From Gimesia aquarii (GTDB lineage: Bacteria; Planctomycetota; Planctomycetia; Planctomycetales; Planctomycetaceae): DNA of 64,000 nucleotides. Under the pieces are notes generated by a model. It was not told the origin of the DNA. It did not search any database and saw only the letters and a program-made list of their open reading frames with translations. The stretch spans positions 1,218,528 through 1,282,527 of the forward strand of contig NZ_CP037422.1 of NCBI RefSeq assembly GCF_007748175.1, given 5' to 3'. The position numbers were made by a program, and so were the translations under genes. Below, in pieces: positions 1 through 10,092 of this stretch. Position 1 is the stretch's first letter. Every line of letters starts with the position of its first letter.

Positions 1-2325
1 TAAAAAGAGCTGTTGAATTTTCTGCTCTGGCGATTGTGAAGTATGAGACAAAATAGAATCTGCCATACGTTCAGAAGCATCTTCCACAAGATGACTATTC
101 AAGAGGAATAGAGCCTGCGGCGCGACAGTAGTGGAAGCACGATCGCCATTTAATACACTCGCATCTGAGTAATCAAACAGCATAAACATCCCAAACAAAT
201 GGTTACGGATCACAGGCAGATAAATCGAGCGCCTGTTAAAATCGTATGTCACACCATCTTTTGATTCATGGTTGAAGACAAATTCGCGGTTATTCACGTT
301 GAGCAATGAACCGCCCATCTTCAGGTCTAGTCCTCCGCTCACAAGTAGAATCGAATCTCGAATAGATTCTGCGTCCAAACGACGCAGATCGGCTCGCCAC
401 ATCAAATCATTATCAGGATCAACGGAGGCGGCTTGTTCGTTCCATTTGTTACTCATCTGCCAGGTATTCGAAAGTAAAATCATGCGATGTAATTTTTTGA
501 GCGACCACCCCTGCTCCATCAAGTTGGCTGCCATCCAATCCAGTAAAGGCTGATTGGTCGGCTTGGCCCCTAATTTTCCAAAGTTGTCTGGTGTGGCCAC
601 GATTCCTTTTCCAAAGTGCCAGCGCCAGATTCGATTCACGATCACTCGTGATGTCAGGGGGTGGTCACGATTTACAAGCCATTCAGCGAACTTCAGTCGA
701 CCACTTTGATCCTTTGGAAATGGATCTGACGACTGCTGGTTCAAAACCACGGGAACCTGCCGTGGCACCATTTCTCCTAATGTCAAATGGCTGCCTCGAA
801 TATGAATGGGAACATCGACAATTTCTCGTTCCGCCGCCCCCAACGCAGTAGGAACTTCGGGGCGTTCTTTTTTCAGGGCAGCGACTTTATCTCGGAATTC
901 TTTTAATTGTTTTTGAGCTGCTTTGGAATAAGAAGATTCTGGTTTCGCAGGGAGTTTAAAATCCTTCCCCCCTGCTTTCTGAAGACGTTCGTTTTCGGAT
1001 TTGATCAAGCCGGCAATCTTATCATTCTCGTTTTTGATCTTCCGGTCCCATTGAGCTTGCACTTTAAGTTCTGCTTCGGTCGCCAATGAATTTTCATGCC
1101 AGCGGGCGACCTTCTTATAATGCTCCATGATTTTAGTGCTTTTTAAGATGCCCGCCAAACCATAATAATCATGTGCTAGAATCGGATCGAATTTGTGGTC
1201 ATGACAGCGGGCACATCCCAGCGTCAGCCCCATCAGAGAAACACCGATGGTATTAATCTGCTCGTCAATAATGTCCATTTCCATCTTGGTTTCATCGACT
1301 TCCGCCAAGACTTTAGGACCTAAAGACAAAAACCCCGTCGCGATCAAACGCTCATTACGTACGGCGACATCTTGAGTTGGTTCCAGTAGATCTCCTGCCA
1401 ACTGTTCTTTCAGAAACTGGTCGTAAGGTTTGTCTTTATTCAGAGCATTGACCACGTAATCTCGATATTTCCAGGCCGTTCCGTAGGCCACATTCTCATC
1501 AAGGCCATTTGAGTCGGCATAACGTGCGACATCCAACCAATGACGGCCCCAGTGTTCGCCGTAATGTGGTGAAGCCAACAAGCGGTCAACCACTTTTTCA
1601 AACGCCTGTGGTGAAGTATCGTTCAAAAAATCATTGATTTCCTGCAATGTGGGAGGCAGTCCCGTTAAGCCATATGTCGTACGTCGAATTAAAGTGCGCT
1701 TGTCAGCCGGTTCAGCAGGAGTGAGGTTCGCTTGCTCCAGTTTGTGTAATACAAACTGGTCGATTGGATTTTTCACCCAGTCGCTATTTATGACTTTAGG
1801 CAATACAGGCTTCTTCACAGATTGAAATGACCAGAACTGTCTTTCTTTTTCCAGATCCAACTTGCCTTTTGCATCCGCAGTTCTAAGTAAGCTCAAGTCA
1901 GCGTTAGGATACGGTGCCCCCATTTTGACCCAATTGACCAGGTCTTTGACTTCCTGTTTACTTAGTTTATCATCGGGTGGCATTTGTAAATCGGGCGACT
2001 GGTACTTCACGGCCGTGATCAATAAGCTCTGTTCCGGCTTCCCCGGGATGATCAACGAACCTGCTTTGCCCCCTTTGGCAATACCCTGAAAGGAATCCAT
2101 ACGCAGCCCGGATTCCTGCTCATCGGGGCCATGACAGTCATAACAATGCTTAATAAACAACGGTCGAATCTTGGATTCAAAAAACTGAATCTGTTGTTGT
2201 GTGGGTTGCTTCTCAGCCGCGCAAAGGCTGGAAGTCGTCAACACAGCAAAAGCGATCAACAATCCTGAGAGAAATTGTGTTCTGAATGAATCGAATTGAT
2301 TTTGTAATCTCGCATGCATCGTCAT
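1..2325 (-). CDS. Secreted planctomycete cytochrome c protein, PSD1/DUF1549/DUF1553 (3' end beyond window)
   Basis: Reading frame open from the start to the window edge, at least 775 residues, so the C-terminus is missing. After a hydrophobic export segment (about residues 19-36) comes a c-type heme motif CYDCH (61-65) followed by GPDE and a PPDDKLS stretch, the planctomycete cytochrome C (PSD1) module. DUF1549 follows (ADSNG, YRDYV, a second CARCHDHKFDP near residue 380), then a charged linker, then DUF1553 (RIWRWHFGKGIV, DNFG). Such proteins are large exported redox or polysaccharide-associated proteins, often paired with DUF1501; the function is not established. The start at 2325 has GGAA six bases upstream; an in-frame ATG at 2340 and another at 2319 are alternatives. 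Confidence 0.93.
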   Translation of the reverse strand, partial: MTMHARLQNQFDSFRTQFLSGLLIAFAVLTTSSLCAAEKQPTQQQIQFFESKIRPLFIKHCYDCHGPDEQESGLRMDSFQGIAKGGKAGSLIIPGKPEQSLLITAVKYQSPDLQMPPDDKLSKQEVKDLVNWVKMGAPYPNADLSLLRTADAKGKLDLEKERQFWSFQSVKKPVLPKVINSDWVKNPIDQFVLHKLEQANLTPAEPADKRTLIRRTTYGLTGLPPTLQEINDFLNDTSPQAFEKVVDRLLASPHYGEHWGRHWLDVARYADSNGLDENVAYGTAWKYRDYVVNALNKDKPYDQFLKEQLAGDLLEPTQDVAVRNERLIATGFLSLGPKVLAEVDETKMEMDIIDEQINTIGVSLMGLTLGCARCHDHKFDPILAHDYYGLAGILKSTKIMEHYKKVARWHENSLATEAELKVQAQWDRKIKNENDKIAGLIKSENERLQKAGGKDFKLPAKPESSYSKAAQKQLKEFRDKVAALKKERPEVPTALGAAEREIVDVPIHIRGSHLTLGEMVPRQVPVVLNQQSSDPFPKDQSGRLKFAEWLVNRDHPLTSRVIVNRIWRWHFGKGIVATPDNFGKLGAKPTNQPLLDWMAANLMEQGWSLKKLHRMILLSNTWQMSNKWNEQAASVDPDNDLMWRADLRRLDAESIRDSILLVSGGLDLKMGGSLLNVNNREFVFNHESKDGVTYDFNRRSIYLPVIRNHLFGMFMLFDYSDASVLNGDRASTTVAPQALFLLNSHLVEDASERMADSILSHTSQSPEQKIQQLFL

Positions 2326-2526
2326 TATTATTTCCAGCATTATCAGGTAGGAGCCACAAGTTTTCTGGATGAGTGTTCGCTTCTCAAACAGCAGTCTGTC
2401 GCTTATGCGTGAAGGTAAGACTTTAGGATAATGAGCTTATGCTTACCCTATTATTATAGTTCCAGTTAGATCAAAAATCAGTAAGAAAATACGCTCGATA
2501 AAACTAGTTCAGACCAACGGTCCGTT

Positions 2527-3669
2527 TCATGTCCCGACAAAACTTTTTGAGAGTGTGTACTTCAATTCCCGTAAAAATGTTTCTACATCGTCCAGTGTAT
2601 TGTATCCATGCAAGGCAACACGAATCCTGCCCGCGTGATACATGGGATGAATTTGTTTACTATGTAAGTGTTGATAAATCCTTTCCGCTTCAGGATGTCG
2701 AAATGCAATTATACCCGCTAAGTTTTCGATCTTCCGCGGCGAAATGAATTCAACCGGTAACTCTGCGAGTCCTGCCAGACAGGCTTCGACCAGAGGCTCG
2801 GTTGCCTGATTAATTTCTTCGACGCCCACCGCTGTAATATAATCCAAAGCAGCTCGGATTGCATAAACGGCGGGATAATTGGGCATGCCCACTGTAAAGC
2901 TCGCCGCTCCTGGCAGGCTCTCTGCTTTTTCAAAACGCCGATCTCCAAATGCGTCTTTCAGATTAAACCAGCCCCCGGCGGGAACAGTCCATTCATTCGC
3001 ACGCGACGCAGGCACGCCTACCAGTCCCCCACCATGAGAAGCCAGAATCCACTTATGTGTGCTGCTGATTACCAGATCAATGTCTTCCAGATCGAGCGGA
3101 ATTCGTCCCAGGGCCTGAGTGACATCTAAGGCAATTAAAGCGGAAGAATGTTGGCGAATTGTTTGAATCACTTCCTTCAAAGGAATTTTGAACCCATTGA
3201 AAAAACTGACCAGTGAGATACTCACCACACGTGTTTTGTCTGTTAAAAGTGACTGCAGATCTTCCAATCGTAATTCCCAATCACGGGCTTCCCATATTTT
3301 TACGGTGGCAGGACAACTTTGCTGTAACCCGAACGTATAACTGGCAGGAAAGTCTAAATCACTGATAATGACTTCATCACCTGGTTTTAGCTGCAAAGAC
3401 TGATATGCCAGATTAAACGCTTCAGAACTGCAGGAACAGATGCTGACTTCATCGGAACTCATACCATACAATTGAGAAACTAACTTTTTTGCTGCTTCCC
3501 ATTGCACTTCATGAAGCTCACGGCCATCCATGCCCAGTTCTTTGTCCTGAAAGTACTGCTGGAACGCTTCTCTCACCGCAATTGGTGGAATCCCTTCCGC
3601 AGCCGTATTTAAGTAAACACGACATTTCAAACTGGGAAAATCATGATCTCGAATCTGTTGATCCAGCAT
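2527..3669 (-). CDS. Aminotransferase class V-fold PLP enzyme (cysteine desulfurase/isopenicillin N epimerase-like)
   Basis: 380 residues, full length for a fold-type I class V aminotransferase. The PLP lysine is K206 in SSTHKWIL, and DVTQALG (182-188) gives the aspartate and glutamine that contact the pyridine ring. The N-terminal YLNTAAEG matches the substrate-binding start of the family. The exact substrate cannot be read from sequence; cysteine desulfurase, kynureninase-like and epimerase-like activities all occur here. It lies 28 bp downstream of the IclR regulator gene on the same strand and is probably co-transcribed with it, suggesting inducible catabolism of an amino compound. Confidence 0.93.
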   Translation of the reverse strand: MLDQQIRDHDFPSLKCRVYLNTAAEGIPPIAVREAFQQYFQDKELGMDGRELHEVQWEAAKKLVSQLYGMSSDEVSICSCSSEAFNLAYQSLQLKPGDEVIISDLDFPASYTFGLQQSCPATVKIWEARDWELRLEDLQSLLTDKTRVVSISLVSFFNGFKIPLKEVIQTIRQHSSALIALDVTQALGRIPLDLEDIDLVISSTHKWILASHGGGLVGVPASRANEWTVPAGGWFNLKDAFGDRRFEKAESLPGAASFTVGMPNYPAVYAIRAALDYITAVGVEEINQATEPLVEACLAGLAELPVEFISPRKIENLAGIIAFRHPEAERIYQHLHSKQIHPMYHAGRIRVALHGYNTLDDVETFLRELKYTLSKSFVGT

Positions 3670-3697
3670 AAAAACTCCGTTCGTTTACCCACTTGAT

Positions 3698-4507
3698 TCA
3701 GTGGACAGCGTGCGTTTCAACATCTGGTGTCTTTAACATCGTCGGTCCAAACTCACTTGAAATCGCTTGCGAGCAGCGTAACATCGCTGAGGAAATCGTC
3801 GTGCTGTCCCGCGACTCGCCAACACGTAAAATATGTGAAACACACAACACTGCCAACAACCGTCCTTCTGCACCAAGAATCGGAGTAGCCGTATCCTGAA
3901 CTCCCTGATTCAGCGTGCTCGCCATGGTACGAAAACCAGCTTGCCGAATCGCACGTGACTCGGCCTCATATTCGCGAATCTGATCATCTGGTAAATCACA
4001 TTGTGACCAGTATTTGAGTCTCTGTTCGTCAGGTAAAAAAGATAGCGCTACTAAACCGCTGTTACGTTCGTGCAGTTTGAAGCTGGCACCGATGCGGACC
4101 GCCAAAGCAACATCTGCATCGCAATTCACACGTGCAATCACCAACATTTTATTGCGAACGACCAGGTTCAGGTGACATGGCTCATTCAGTTCATTCGCCA
4201 ATGTCTCCATGTGCGGAGTGGCACGCGCAATTAACGCCCCCGTACTTGCATGCTTGGATCCCAGTTCGAACAGCTTGGTACTCATCCGGTAGCCCTGATT
4301 GAGATCGCGAATTAAATACCCTTGTTCATTGAGGCAGGCCATCACTCGAAACAGCTCCTGCTTGGTCCGCCCCAAACGATCTGCAATGTCTGTCAGAGAC
4401 AATGGTTGCGAGATACCAGACAATAGCTCCAGAACCTCTAATCCCTTTTCAAGAGCGGGCACACGGTACGATAATCTCGAGTCGTTTCTTTCTAATGTTT
4501 TACTCAT
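3698..4507 (-). CDS. IclR family transcriptional regulator
   Basis: About 269 residues. The N-terminal winged helix-turn-helix (GLEVLELLSG ... RTKQELFRVMACLNEQGYLI) is followed by the IclR effector-binding domain with the usual glycine-rich C-terminal core (ATPILGAEGRLLAVLCV). The ATG at 4507 is preferred over a TTG at 4543 because the TTG lies inside a recognisable promoter. It is first in a two-gene unit with the class V aminotransferase and likely controls that gene and itself through the palindrome described separately. Confidence 0.92.
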   Translation of the reverse strand: MSKTLERNDSRLSYRVPALEKGLEVLELLSGISQPLSLTDIADRLGRTKQELFRVMACLNEQGYLIRDLNQGYRMSTKLFELGSKHASTGALIARATPHMETLANELNEPCHLNLVVRNKMLVIARVNCDADVALAVRIGASFKLHERNSGLVALSFLPDEQRLKYWSQCDLPDDQIREYEAESRAIRQAGFRTMASTLNQGVQDTATPILGAEGRLLAVLCVSHILRVGESRDSTTISSAMLRCSQAISSEFGPTMLKTPDVETHAVH

Positions 4508-4515
4508 GAAATATG

Positions 4516-4543
4516 ATTTTACATGTAAAACAGGTTTCGTCAA
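4516..4543 (-). promoter_or_regulatory. Promoter with overlapping 14-bp palindrome upstream of IclR gene
   Basis: Reading the minus strand, TTGACG (4543-4538) is separated by 16 bases from TAAAAT (4521-4516). Transcription would start about 4509, so the mRNA is almost leaderless relative to the ATG at 4507. The perfect palindrome TTTTACATGTAAAA (4517-4530) sits over the spacer and -10 box, where a bound autorepressor would block polymerase. Assignment as the IclR operator is inference from position and symmetry. Confidence 0.6.
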
Positions 4544-4579
4544 GCACTAATCCTGACTTTAATCCACAATCTGTAACCA

Positions 4580-4617
4580 TATAAAAAATAAAACCTTAGG
4601 CAAAATATTACCTAAGG
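4580..4617 (-). terminator. Intrinsic terminator of the prkA-yeaH-spoVR operon
   Basis: On the minus strand the arms CCTTAGG and CCTAAGG (7 bp, 10-base loop, 4594-4617) are followed by a T-rich tract (4580-4593, TTTTATTTTTTAT). It is the first hairpin after the stop of the last operon gene at 4672. Confidence 0.75.
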
Positions 4618-4671
4618 CATATAGGGTTCGATAATGTAGACCCCAAAGGGTATTACTAAGTTCTTACCAGA

Positions 4672-5166
4672 TCAAGGAATCGTATCTAGCAGGTCCTCGA
4701 CAAACTTTCTCAGCACTTCATGAGTGACCTGAATATCAACCTGAGTGCGACCACTTTGTCCATTTTGATATTCGAAACGTTTTAAACTGAATTGCCCATT
4801 GGAATGTGATGAGAGAATGATTTCATAAAACCGAGTCCCCGCTTGATTCTGGTCTGGGGGAGTCGAACGAATTAATACCTGCCCTGCGTCTTCATCATAT
4901 TCGAGAGGCCCTATGTTTTCTAAAAGATAGGTGACTCGCTGACACAGTTTCTGCCCCCATTCTTTCAACTTGTCAAACGTTGCCTGTGTTAATGACGGCA
5001 CGTTAACGCGCACTTCTCTTAAAGAACAACTCATCGAGTCGACAGAAGTAAAATCGATTATCACTTCAATTTTGCCAGTGGCAGCCAGTGTGATTGTACT
5101 CGGCTGTGCGAACTGCGATCCTGCCAACTGCTTCAGCTCATGATTTAATTGATTAATCACGGTCAT
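4672..5166 (-). CDS. Conserved-looking hypothetical protein, fourth gene of the prkA operon
   Basis: 164 residues, no signal peptide or membrane segment, so probably cytoplasmic. I do not recognise a family. Composition is that of a compact alpha/beta protein, with a strand-rich N-terminal half and a C-terminal helix (VLRKFVEDLLDTIP). It begins 37 bp after the spoVR-like gene with AGGAGG before the ATG and is followed by the terminator at 4580-4617, so it looks like a genuine last member of the operon. By association it may act with the SpoVR/YeaH/PrkA stress module; that is inference. Confidence 0.85.
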   Translation of the reverse strand: MTVINQLNHELKQLAGSQFAQPSTITLAATGKIEVIIDFTSVDSMSCSLREVRVNVPSLTQATFDKLKEWGQKLCQRVTYLLENIGPLEYDEDAGQVLIRSTPPDQNQAGTRFYEIILSSHSNGQFSLKRFEYQNGQSGRTQVDIQVTHEVLRKFVEDLLDTIP

Positions 5167-5203
5167 TATTCAATCCTCCTTGCGGAGACATCCCTTCCCT
5201 GAT

Positions 5204-6733
5204 TTATTCTTTTTCTTTTGAATTTGTGGAATGCTTCTTACCGTCATAACTCAAGATGGTAGGTCTGTCGTCGACGACTGTTTCGATATTCACGGGTCGT
5301 TTCCAGATCGTATGCAAGTTGACCAAAGTATCCTGAGCATAATCGAGCTTGAGTTCGACTCCCAGATATTCATGTTCCAGATAGAGTTCGCCCCGGTTTT
5401 TATAGTTTCCATCCTGAACGTAAATCACAGGTCGTCCATGATTACTAAGGCTGCTCAAAAGTTGTAGTTTGATCTGCTCAAATTCGCGTGACTGAATTTC
5501 GTAAGTTCGATTGGAATCATTATAGGCAAACGAAAACATCTGATTTTTATAGCAGAACTCAGGAGTCAAAAACGTATCGATAAACGTGATATCGTTATGA
5601 ATCCGTCGAACTTCAAAGATTTTCTCTCTGCCCAGCCCTAAATCCTGATTCCAATTCTCTTTTTTAAACATATCAGGACAGTTCTCATACTCGGGGCCAA
5701 ATTGCCCTTTATTCCAGCGTTCTTCGATATCTTTGAGTAGTTCAATTCCTAACTTATACGGATTCAGTCGGTTCGGACTGGTTGCCATCGTACCACTATG
5801 GTGATCGGCATAATTGATCAAGCCTTCATCCGTCAAACCATGACGCGTCATAATTGTAGAGTGCCAGAAACTGGCCCAACCCTCGTTCATGATCTTGGTC
5901 TGCCCTTGGGGAGCAAAGTAGTACGCTTCATCTCGAATAATCGAAAGCACATCACGCTGCCAATCTTCCAAGGGCGCATACTGAATCAAAAAGAACAACA
6001 CATCTCGTAAACGTTCTTTTGGAAATTTCAGTTGATCGGCCAATTCCTGAGCTTTCTTGCGTTTTTCGTTGGCCTCTTCTTCGAGTATGTCTTCGGGATT
6101 AATATACGGATCCATGTACTGCTTTGCCGGAAATCGTCCTGAAGACGTTTCAGCGGTATCGGTTTTTTGTTTTTCCGTCTCTTCTTTTGTGGGAGGCTTC
6201 TTCGTCCGCCTGACATGCGGCGCATAGGGATCGATCAAGCTTTCCAAAGAAAGACAAGTATCAATAAACATCTCCACTGTTTCATAACCATAATCATCAA
6301 TATGCCGATTCATACGGGTGGCGTGATTGGCCATCTGATCGAGCATTTTGCGATTGGTGTGCGAGAACCAGGCGTTGTTTTTAAAAAAATCACAGTGACC
6401 ATAAACGTGTGCAATCACCAGTTTTTGATCGGTGATATCATTCGCACTCAAGAGATAGGCATAACAGGGATCCGTATTGATCACCATTTCATAGATTTTC
6501 TGCAGACCGTACGAATAGCCTTTCATCAATTCATCAAACTGAGCTCCAAATCGCCAGTGAGGATAACGAACCGGAAATCCACCATAGGCGGCAAACATAC
6601 TCAGCTCTTCGTAGTCCAGGACTTCAAAAATGGTTTTGAAGAAGTCGAGACCATAATCGAGCGCATGCTGTTCCATCTCCTGTTGGATATCACTCAATTC
6701 TTTAGGTAAAGGGCGATGAGTTGTGACTACCAT
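5204..6733 (-). CDS. spoVR: SpoVR family protein (YcgB-like)
   Basis: 509 residues, the usual length of SpoVR/YcgB. Recognisable SpoVR segments include the N-terminal DYGLDFFKTIFEVLDYEEL, AAYGGFPVRYPHWRFG, VYGHCDFFKNN and NEGWASFWHS, and the C-terminal region with ADHHSGTMA and NPYKLG. A charged linker at about 170-225 (EETEKQKTDT) is less conserved. SpoVR was named for a Bacillus subtilis sporulation defect, but the family is widespread in non-sporulating bacteria next to PrkA and YeaH, where it is tied to stationary-phase or stress response; its biochemical activity is unsettled. Here it is third in that order, 88 bp after the YeaH-like gene. Confidence 0.96.
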   Translation of the reverse strand: MVVTTHRPLPKELSDIQQEMEQHALDYGLDFFKTIFEVLDYEELSMFAAYGGFPVRYPHWRFGAQFDELMKGYSYGLQKIYEMVINTDPCYAYLLSANDITDQKLVIAHVYGHCDFFKNNAWFSHTNRKMLDQMANHATRMNRHIDDYGYETVEMFIDTCLSLESLIDPYAPHVRRTKKPPTKEETEKQKTDTAETSSGRFPAKQYMDPYINPEDILEEEANEKRKKAQELADQLKFPKERLRDVLFFLIQYAPLEDWQRDVLSIIRDEAYYFAPQGQTKIMNEGWASFWHSTIMTRHGLTDEGLINYADHHSGTMATSPNRLNPYKLGIELLKDIEERWNKGQFGPEYENCPDMFKKENWNQDLGLGREKIFEVRRIHNDITFIDTFLTPEFCYKNQMFSFAYNDSNRTYEIQSREFEQIKLQLLSSLSNHGRPVIYVQDGNYKNRGELYLEHEYLGVELKLDYAQDTLVNLHTIWKRPVNIETVVDDRPTILSYDGKKHSTNSKEKE

Positions 6734-6821
6734 ATGAATCTCCGTCAGCGGTCAATCGATTCCGAATCAGAGGCTGACTGTTCTTTGACTCAAACTCTAA
6801 AACATACTACTTTCAGTCAAT

Positions 6822-7928
6822 CTATTTTCCTGTTCCCAGAAACGTCTTAATCGAACCATAGATCGCTTCTTTATCGTCAATTTCAGAGAGGATCAAATTA
6901 TCCCACTCTTCTTCAATCTTCCGTAATTCTTTGATAAAGTCCCCGGACCCATAAGGACTTCTTACCTGTCCATAACAGAAAAGATTACAAATCGGAAAAA
7001 TATTCTGTTTGAGATTGTCGATACACTCGGTGTTATCTTCTCCCCAGTTGTCTCCATCGGAAAATTGAAAACAGTAAATATTCCATAGCGAAGGGGGAAA
7101 GTCTCTTTGAATGATCTGGTTTGCCGCCCGGTAAGCGGATGAGATACGCGTTCCACCACTTTCGCGAACGCGGTAGAAGGTATCTTCATCCACTTCATGA
7201 GCAACAGCATCATGTACAATATAGCGACGTTCAATGCCGTCGTATTGACGTTTTAACCAGGTATCAATCCAAAAGGACTCCGTACGGACGATTTCTTTCT
7301 GGACGTCTGTCATTGATCCCGATACATCCATCATATAAATGACGGCGGCATTCGTATGTGGTTCCGAAACGGTTTTCCAGCTTCGAAACCGCTCATCATC
7401 TTTAGTAGGAATAATTGACGGCTCAGTGGGATCATAATTGTTTGTCGCAATCATTCTCCTGAGCGCTCGTTTGTAGGTACGTTTAAAATGTCTTAATGAA
7501 TCGGGTCCAGTGGGACGGATTGATGTGTAGCGGTCTTTCTTGGATGTCAGCGCGTCATCGCCCTTGGGTTCAATTCGTGGAAGCTCCAGAGCTTCGCCGA
7601 GCATGTCAGCCAATTCTTCAAGTGTTAATTCCACTTCCCGAATATGTTGCCCCTGCTGGTTACCAGCTTGACCTTTACCATCACCATCATCCTGACCGCG
7701 GCCGATCGTTTCTCCTACGTCACCTTCCCCCTGGCCTACTCCGCCACTTCCTTTTTCGCCATGTTGAAAATGGGGGATCTCAATATTGGGAACAGGGATA
7801 CTGACAGTTTCTCGACCTTTGCGACCAATCATCTCACCGTGATTGATATACTTCCGGAGCTGTTGACGAACCTTCCCCTTGATAATCTTATTAAATCGTT
7901 GCTGGTCACGATCAATTCTACGTACCAT
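6822..7928 (-). CDS. yeaH: YeaH/YhbH family protein (DUF444)
   Basis: 368 residues. Shows the DUF444 layout: basic N-terminus (RRIDRDQQRFNKIIKG), a glycine/aspartate-rich low-complexity linker (about 57-95), then a von Willebrand A-like fold with the metal-ion-dependent adhesion motif DVSGS (201-205), followed by RESGGTRISSAY and FQFSDGDNW. YeaH/YhbH proteins accompany PrkA kinases and are required with them in stress signalling; they probably serve as partners or substrates of the kinase. It lies 103 bp downstream of prkA and 88 bp upstream of spoVR. Confidence 0.96.
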   Translation of the reverse strand: MVRRIDRDQQRFNKIIKGKVRQQLRKYINHGEMIGRKGRETVSIPVPNIEIPHFQHGEKGSGGVGQGEGDVGETIGRGQDDGDGKGQAGNQQGQHIREVELTLEELADMLGEALELPRIEPKGDDALTSKKDRYTSIRPTGPDSLRHFKRTYKRALRRMIATNNYDPTEPSIIPTKDDERFRSWKTVSEPHTNAAVIYMMDVSGSMTDVQKEIVRTESFWIDTWLKRQYDGIERRYIVHDAVAHEVDEDTFYRVRESGGTRISSAYRAANQIIQRDFPPSLWNIYCFQFSDGDNWGEDNTECIDNLKQNIFPICNLFCYGQVRSPYGSGDFIKELRKIEEEWDNLILSEIDDKEAIYGSIKTFLGTGK

Positions 7929-8031
7929 AATATCGAGACCCTTTCAGTTTAGGGAAGCAGGGGTTCGTCGGCTCTCAAACAATTCCTTCTTCTCTTAAGT
8001 ACTCTGTATGAAGTTACAATCGTCTCAAAGA

Positions 8032-10092
8032 TTAAGCTGCATCACTACCTTTTTTTGTGTCACCACGAGCGAAGATGCTAGCAACATATTGCAATACGTC
8101 TGTTGCCGACTCTTCATCATAGCCATAATTTCGAATCAGCCGGGCTTTGACGATATCGATTTTCTCCTGCGTTTCGGCATCGACCACGTTCGATACCAGA
8201 CTCGTCAATTTGATGGTATCCTTCTGGTCCTCGAATAATTTCATTTCGAGCGCCTTTTGCAAACGTTCGTTCGTTTTGTAGTCAAACGTTTTTCCATCCA
8301 TTGATAACGCGCCAATGTAGTTCATGATTTCACGACGGAAATCATCTTTTCTGGTTTCAGGAATATCGATTCGCTCTTCGATAGAACGCATCTGTCGTTC
8401 ATCCGGCTCTTCATATTCGCCAGTAAATTTATTCTTGACGCGTTCTTTCTGTGTGTACGCTTTCACGTTATCAAGGTAATTACCACACAGTCGCGTGAGT
8501 GCTTCTTCGTCGGCGGCAATCGCACGCTGAACTTCATTTTTCACAATATCAGTATACTCCTCTTTGACGACAGTAATTAACTGGCGATAATGATCTCGCA
8601 AGTCATCGTTGGCAATCAACGAGTGATGCTTTAACCCTTCCTCCAGCTCATTCAAAAGCATAAACGGATTCAGGTTCGAGCTATGAGAGTTTACCACGAG
8701 TGCATTGGAAATTTTGTCCTGAACATAACGAGGAGAGATTCCAAACAGCCCTTCTGATTTTGCTTCTTTACGAAGTTGCTCGACATTTTCAGTAGTAAAT
8801 CCAGACAATGACTTGCCATTATACAAATTCATTTTCTGAACCAGCGTCAAACCATGATGCTTCGGCGTTTCGAGTCGCGTCAGCACTGCCCACATTGCCC
8901 CGATTTCCAGAGTATGCGGAGCGATGTGTTTACCTCTGACCCGTTTGGAATTGTAGTCTTTCTCGTAAATTTTAATTTCTTCACTCAGCTTCGTAACGTA
9001 AGGAACATCAATTTTTACGGTACGATCCCGAAGTGCTTCCATAAATTCATTTGATTGCAAACGACGATATTCCGGTTCATTGGTATGACCGATGATGACC
9101 GTATCGATATCCGTTTGGGCAAACTTCTTCGGCTTGATTTTGTGTTCCTGAGAGGCACCAAGCAGATCATACAAAAATGCCACATCCAGCTTTAAGACTT
9201 CGATAAACTCGATCAGTCCACGATTGGCGACATTGAATTCACCATCAAAATTGAAAGCACGCGGATCACTTTCGCTACCATACTGCGCAATCTTGCGGTA
9301 GTTAATATCTCCGGTTAGCTCGGTAGAATCCTGATTCTTCTCATCTTTAGGCTGGAATGTTCCAATCCCAATTCGATCCTGCTCTGAGAAGGTGATTCGC
9401 TTCACAACGACCTGCTCCATCACTTTAGTCCAGTCGCCATTAGCTGCTTTCAATTTTTCATTGAACATGAAGCGACTCAACGGACATACTTCGCCAGCAA
9501 TTTCGACGATGTAATCTGACTCTTTACTGGCATCGCGGCCAGCATTCAGATGGTCACAAACTTCCTGACGATTCTCGAGTGGAATTAATTGTAAAGGATC
9601 ACCATTCATAGGATCCCAAAGAATAGAACCATCCTCTTCTTTCCAACCAAAGCTGTAGAGGGCACCTTCTTCGGTACGTGAATAACGTTCCAGCCCCTGC
9701 TTCAACAGACGCGCAATAGTACTTTTTGAACTTCCCACAGGGCCATGTAACAACAAGACACGGCGTTCACTACCATACTTCAGCGCAGCCGATTTAAAGA
9801 CATTAACCAGTTCCATCAACGGCTTGGAAAGACCAAAGATTCCATCGCGTCCGTCATTGACTGGATCATCGAAAAAGCGATAGCGAATGAGTCCCTTTTT
9901 ACCTTCAACCGGATAGGTCCCATAGCTCATGATCATATCATAAACTCTTTGGAACGCCGTTCGCGTTACTTTGGGATCTTCTCGAACAAGATCGAGGTAC
10001 TCTTCAAAAGTCCCCTGCCAATGTTCCTGCTGAAAAGATTCAGAATTAAGCTGACCGGAGATCTGATTTAAAATTGATCGACCATTTTCCAT
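8032..10092 (-). CDS. prkA: PrkA family serine protein kinase (AAA+ type)
   Basis: 686 residues from the ATG at 10092, chosen because GGAGGAG lies directly upstream; an in-frame ATG at 10149 would add 19 residues of poor quality. The N-terminal AAA+ PrkA domain carries Walker A GPVGSSKS (117-124) and family segments such as [15 protein letters not shown] and [13 protein letters not shown]; the C-terminal half is the PrkA kinase-like domain. PrkA/YeaG are AAA+ proteins with reported Ser/Thr kinase activity, linked to starvation and stress in enterobacteria and sporulation in Bacillus. First gene of a four-gene operon with yeaH, spoVR and an unknown gene. Confidence 0.96.
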   Translation of the reverse strand: MENGRSILNQISGQLNSESFQQEHWQGTFEEYLDLVREDPKVTRTAFQRVYDMIMSYGTYPVEGKKGLIRYRFFDDPVNDGRDGIFGLSKPLMELVNVFKSAALKYGSERRVLLLHGPVGSSKSTIARLLKQGLERYSRTEEGALYSFGWKEEDGSILWDPMNGDPLQLIPLENRQEVCDHLNAGRDASKESDYIVEIAGEVCPLSRFMFNEKLKAANGDWTKVMEQVVVKRITFSEQDRIGIGTFQPKDEKNQDSTELTGDINYRKIAQYGSESDPRAFNFDGEFNVANRGLIEFIEVLKLDVAFLYDLLGASQEHKIKPKKFAQTDIDTVIIGHTNEPEYRRLQSNEFMEALRDRTVKIDVPYVTKLSEEIKIYEKDYNSKRVRGKHIAPHTLEIGAMWAVLTRLETPKHHGLTLVQKMNLYNGKSLSGFTTENVEQLRKEAKSEGLFGISPRYVQDKISNALVVNSHSSNLNPFMLLNELEEGLKHHSLIANDDLRDHYRQLITVVKEEYTDIVKNEVQRAIAADEEALTRLCGNYLDNVKAYTQKERVKNKFTGEYEEPDERQMRSIEERIDIPETRKDDFRREIMNYIGALSMDGKTFDYKTNERLQKALEMKLFEDQKDTIKLTSLVSNVVDAETQEKIDIVKARLIRNYGYDEESATDVLQYVASIFARGDTKKGSDAA

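Noticed and set aside
272..2089. Several plus-strand open frames of 60-93 codons
   Set aside because: They lie opposite the continuous DUF1549/DUF1553 coding frame and have no ribosome sites or protein-like composition.
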